From the NCBI GenBank assembly GCA_029865405.1, contig JAOUGZ010000152.1, positions 1 through 6,651 of the forward strand: 6,651 bases of DNA, read 5' to 3'. The first letter of the stretch is position 1; every line of letters starts with the position of its first letter. The DNA comes from Betaproteobacteria bacterium (lineage in GTDB: Bacteria > Pseudomonadota > Gammaproteobacteria > Burkholderiales > SG8-39). Position numbers and translations under genes: made by a program. Shown in pieces: positions 5,405 to 6,651 of this stretch. The notes under the pieces were generated by a model. The model was not told the DNA's origin, ran no database searches, and worked only from the letters and a program-made list of their open reading frames with translations.

Positions 5405-6619
5405 ATGCGCGAACTCCTCGAGCAAAGCTTCCGCGCGGCCGTTGCAGCCGCCGATCCGCTGCAGATCCTGCCGCCGCACCTGCCGCGCCCGCCGCGCGGG
5501 CGCACCTTCGTCGCCGCCGCCGGCAAGGCGGCGGCCTCGATGAGCTTGGCAGTGGAGCAGCACTGGCCGCGCGCGGCGCCGCTCGAGGGCCTCGCCATCA
5601 CGCGCTACGCGCACGGCCTGCCCACGCAGCGCATCCGCGTGCTGGAGGCCGGGCACCCGGTGCCGGACGCCGCCGGCGAGGCCGGGGCGCGCCAGTTGCT
5701 CGAGAGCGTGCGCGCGCTCGGACCCGACGACCTGCTGCTGTGCCTCGTGTCGGGTGGCGGCTCGAGCCTGCTCTCGCTGCCCGCGCCCGGCGTGCCGATC
5801 GCGGGGCTGAAGGCCATGACGCAGGCGCTGCTGCGCAGCGGCGCCCCGATCCAGGAGATGAACACCGTGCGCAAGCACCTCTCGGCGATCCAGGGCGGAC
5901 GTCTCGCCGCCGCATGCCGCGCGCCAGTGCTTGCGCTGATCATCTCGGACGTGGTGGGCGACGACCCGACGCACATCGCTTCCGGGCCCTGCGCGCCCGA
6001 TCCGAGCACGGTTGAGGACGCCCGAGCGGTGCTCGCCAAGTACGGCATCGCGGCCCCGGGGCCGTTCGCCGAAACCCCCAAGCCGGGCGACCGGCTCTTT
6101 GCGCGCGTCGAGAACCGCGTCATCGCCACGGCGCGGCGCTCGCTCGAGGCGGCGGCGGCACTATTCCAGGCGCAAGGCGTCACGCCGCAGATTCTCGGCG
6201 ACGACATCACCGGCGAGGCACGCGAGGTCGCGCGCGACATGGCGGCGAAGGCGCGAGGCGCGAAACCGCCTTCAGTGCTGATTTCCGGCGGCGAATGCAC
6301 GGTCACGATCCGCGGGTCGGGCGGCCGCGGCGGGCGCTGCGGCGAGTTCCTGCTGGCCCTGGCGCTCGAAGACGTACCCGGCGTGCACGCGATCGCCGCG
6401 GACACCGACGGCATCGACGGCTCCGAAGACAACGCCGGCGCCGTGATCGCGCCCGATACGCTCGAGCGCGCGGCGACGCAGGGCCTGGACGCGAAGAAGC
6501 TGCTTGAAGCCAACGACAGCTACCGCTTCTTCTCGGCGCTCGGCGATCTGGTGGTCACCGGCCCGACGCGTACCAACGTCAACGATTACCGCGCTATCCT
6601 GCTGGCGTCGACCCCATGA
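5405..6619 (+). CDS. Glycerate 2-kinase (GckA/TtuD type, MOFRL family)
   Basis: This 404-residue cytoplasmic kinase should phosphorylate D-glycerate with ATP to 2-phosphoglycerate, feeding carbon from glyoxylate, tartrate, hydroxypyruvate or serine breakdown into lower glycolysis. The N-terminal domain shows AAAGKAAASM (37-46, probable catalytic Lys41), GHPVPD (83-88), LVSGGGSSLL (114-123), NTVRKHLSAIQGGRLA (153-168) and ISDVVGDDPTHIASGP (180-195). The C-terminal MOFRL domain shows ISGGECTV (293-300), GGRGGRCGEF (306-315), ADTDGIDGSEDNAGAV (332-347) and a closing TGPTRTNVNDYRAIL (385-399). The length is close to the usual 400-450. In the GGR segment the residue usually Asn (GRN) is Cys312 here. 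Older annotations call such proteins hydroxypyruvate reductase (TtuD), which is a misnomer for this fold. The stop overlaps the next start as ATGA, so a downstream partner is likely co-translated. The ATG start is supported by the family-like LLEQSFRAAVAAADP (4-18). Confidence 0.94.
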   Translation: MRELLEQSFRAAVAAADPLQILPPHLPRPPRGRTFVAAAGKAAASMSLAVEQHWPRAAPLEGLAITRYAHGLPTQRIRVLEAGHPVPDAAGEAGARQLLESVRALGPDDLLLCLVSGGGSSLLSLPAPGVPIAGLKAMTQALLRSGAPIQEMNTVRKHLSAIQGGRLAAACRAPVLALIISDVVGDDPTHIASGPCAPDPSTVEDARAVLAKYGIAAPGPFAETPKPGDRLFARVENRVIATARRSLEAAAALFQAQGVTPQILGDDITGEAREVARDMAAKARGAKPPSVLISGGECTVTIRGSGGRGGRCGEFLLALALEDVPGVHAIAADTDGIDGSEDNAGAVIAPDTLERAATQGLDAKKLLEANDSYRFFSALGDLVVTGPTRTNVNDYRAILLASTP

Positions 6620-6651
6620 ACCGGCTTGCACGAATATTCCGCCGCGGGGAC
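6616..6651 (+). CDS. Start of an unidentified gene (3' truncated by window end)
   Basis: An ATG overlaps the glycerate kinase stop codon as ATGA and opens a frame of 12 codons, MNRLARIFRRGD, running to the window end without a stop. The overlap copies the arrangement seen at two other gene junctions here, which is the main support. The stretch is basic (four Arg) and too short to identify. Glycerate kinase is sometimes followed by pyruvate kinase in such genomes, but these residues do not show a pyruvate kinase start, so no function is assigned. Confidence 0.5.
   Translation, partial: MNRLARIFRRGD

Noticed and set aside
4332..5405. 357-codon plus-strand open frame antisense to the MetE homologue
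   Set aside because: It has mirror composition of the real gene (Val/Leu/His/Ala-rich), no motif and no start signal.
4204..5601. 465-codon minus-strand open frame in another frame over the MetE homologue
   Set aside because: The overlapping frame at 4248-5369 has all MetE motifs and zinc ligands, whereas this one is low-complexity.
1..6651. Mobile elements, CRISPR, tRNA or rRNA genes, riboswitches and frameshifted genes
   Set aside because: I saw no terminal inverted repeats, repeat arrays, RNA gene motifs or long leader regions, and all recognised genes read through intact apart from the two cut by the window edges.

Overview
The window is a gene-dense, very GC-rich stretch of bacterial chromosome. 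Its codon third positions are strongly G/C, and long stop-free shadow frames run on both strands. The gene families (a fused IorB with a DUF6537-type C-terminus, a MOFRL-type glycerate kinase and a short MetE homologue) fit a Proteobacterium, most likely a betaproteobacterium of Burkholderiales type. That placement rests on recognised protein style, not on a database search. No RNA gene, mobile element, CRISPR array or large repeat was seen. Nearly every base is coding, and the longest gap between genes is about 35 bases.

Left part (1-4246, plus strand): four genes read as one tight cluster. The first is the C-terminal part of an indolepyruvate ferredoxin oxidoreductase alpha-type subunit, cut by the window edge. 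It overlaps by 4 bases (ATGA) with a beta/gamma subunit that carries an extra C-terminal domain. After 12 bases comes an alpha/beta hydrolase of the HGGxW kynurenine formamidase type, which overlaps by 4 bases (GTGA) with a small transglutaminase-like protein. The two oxidoreductase subunits should oxidatively decarboxylate an aryl-pyruvate (indolepyruvate or a relative) to the acyl-CoA, passing electrons through iron-sulfur clusters. The hydrolase and transglutaminase-like protein may act on an amide or ester in the same aromatic amino acid metabolism, but this is inference.

Middle (4248-5369, minus strand): a single-domain cobalamin-independent methionine synthase homologue keeps all four zinc ligands. 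It converges on the transglutaminase gene with one base between the stop codons.

Right part (5405-6651, plus strand): a glycerate 2-kinase diverges from the MetE homologue across a 35-base gap. It overlaps by 4 bases (ATGA) with the start of another gene cut by the window end.

None of the six visible start codons has a clear Shine-Dalgarno sequence. Three starts sit in 4-base stop/start overlaps. The other three each have a -10-like hexamer only 7-9 bases upstream, which suggests near-leaderless transcripts. No complete undescribed system was recognised. The best leads are the Asp-for-Cys change in an iron-sulfur motif, the hydrolase/transglutaminase pair beside the oxidoreductase, and the start-site pattern.
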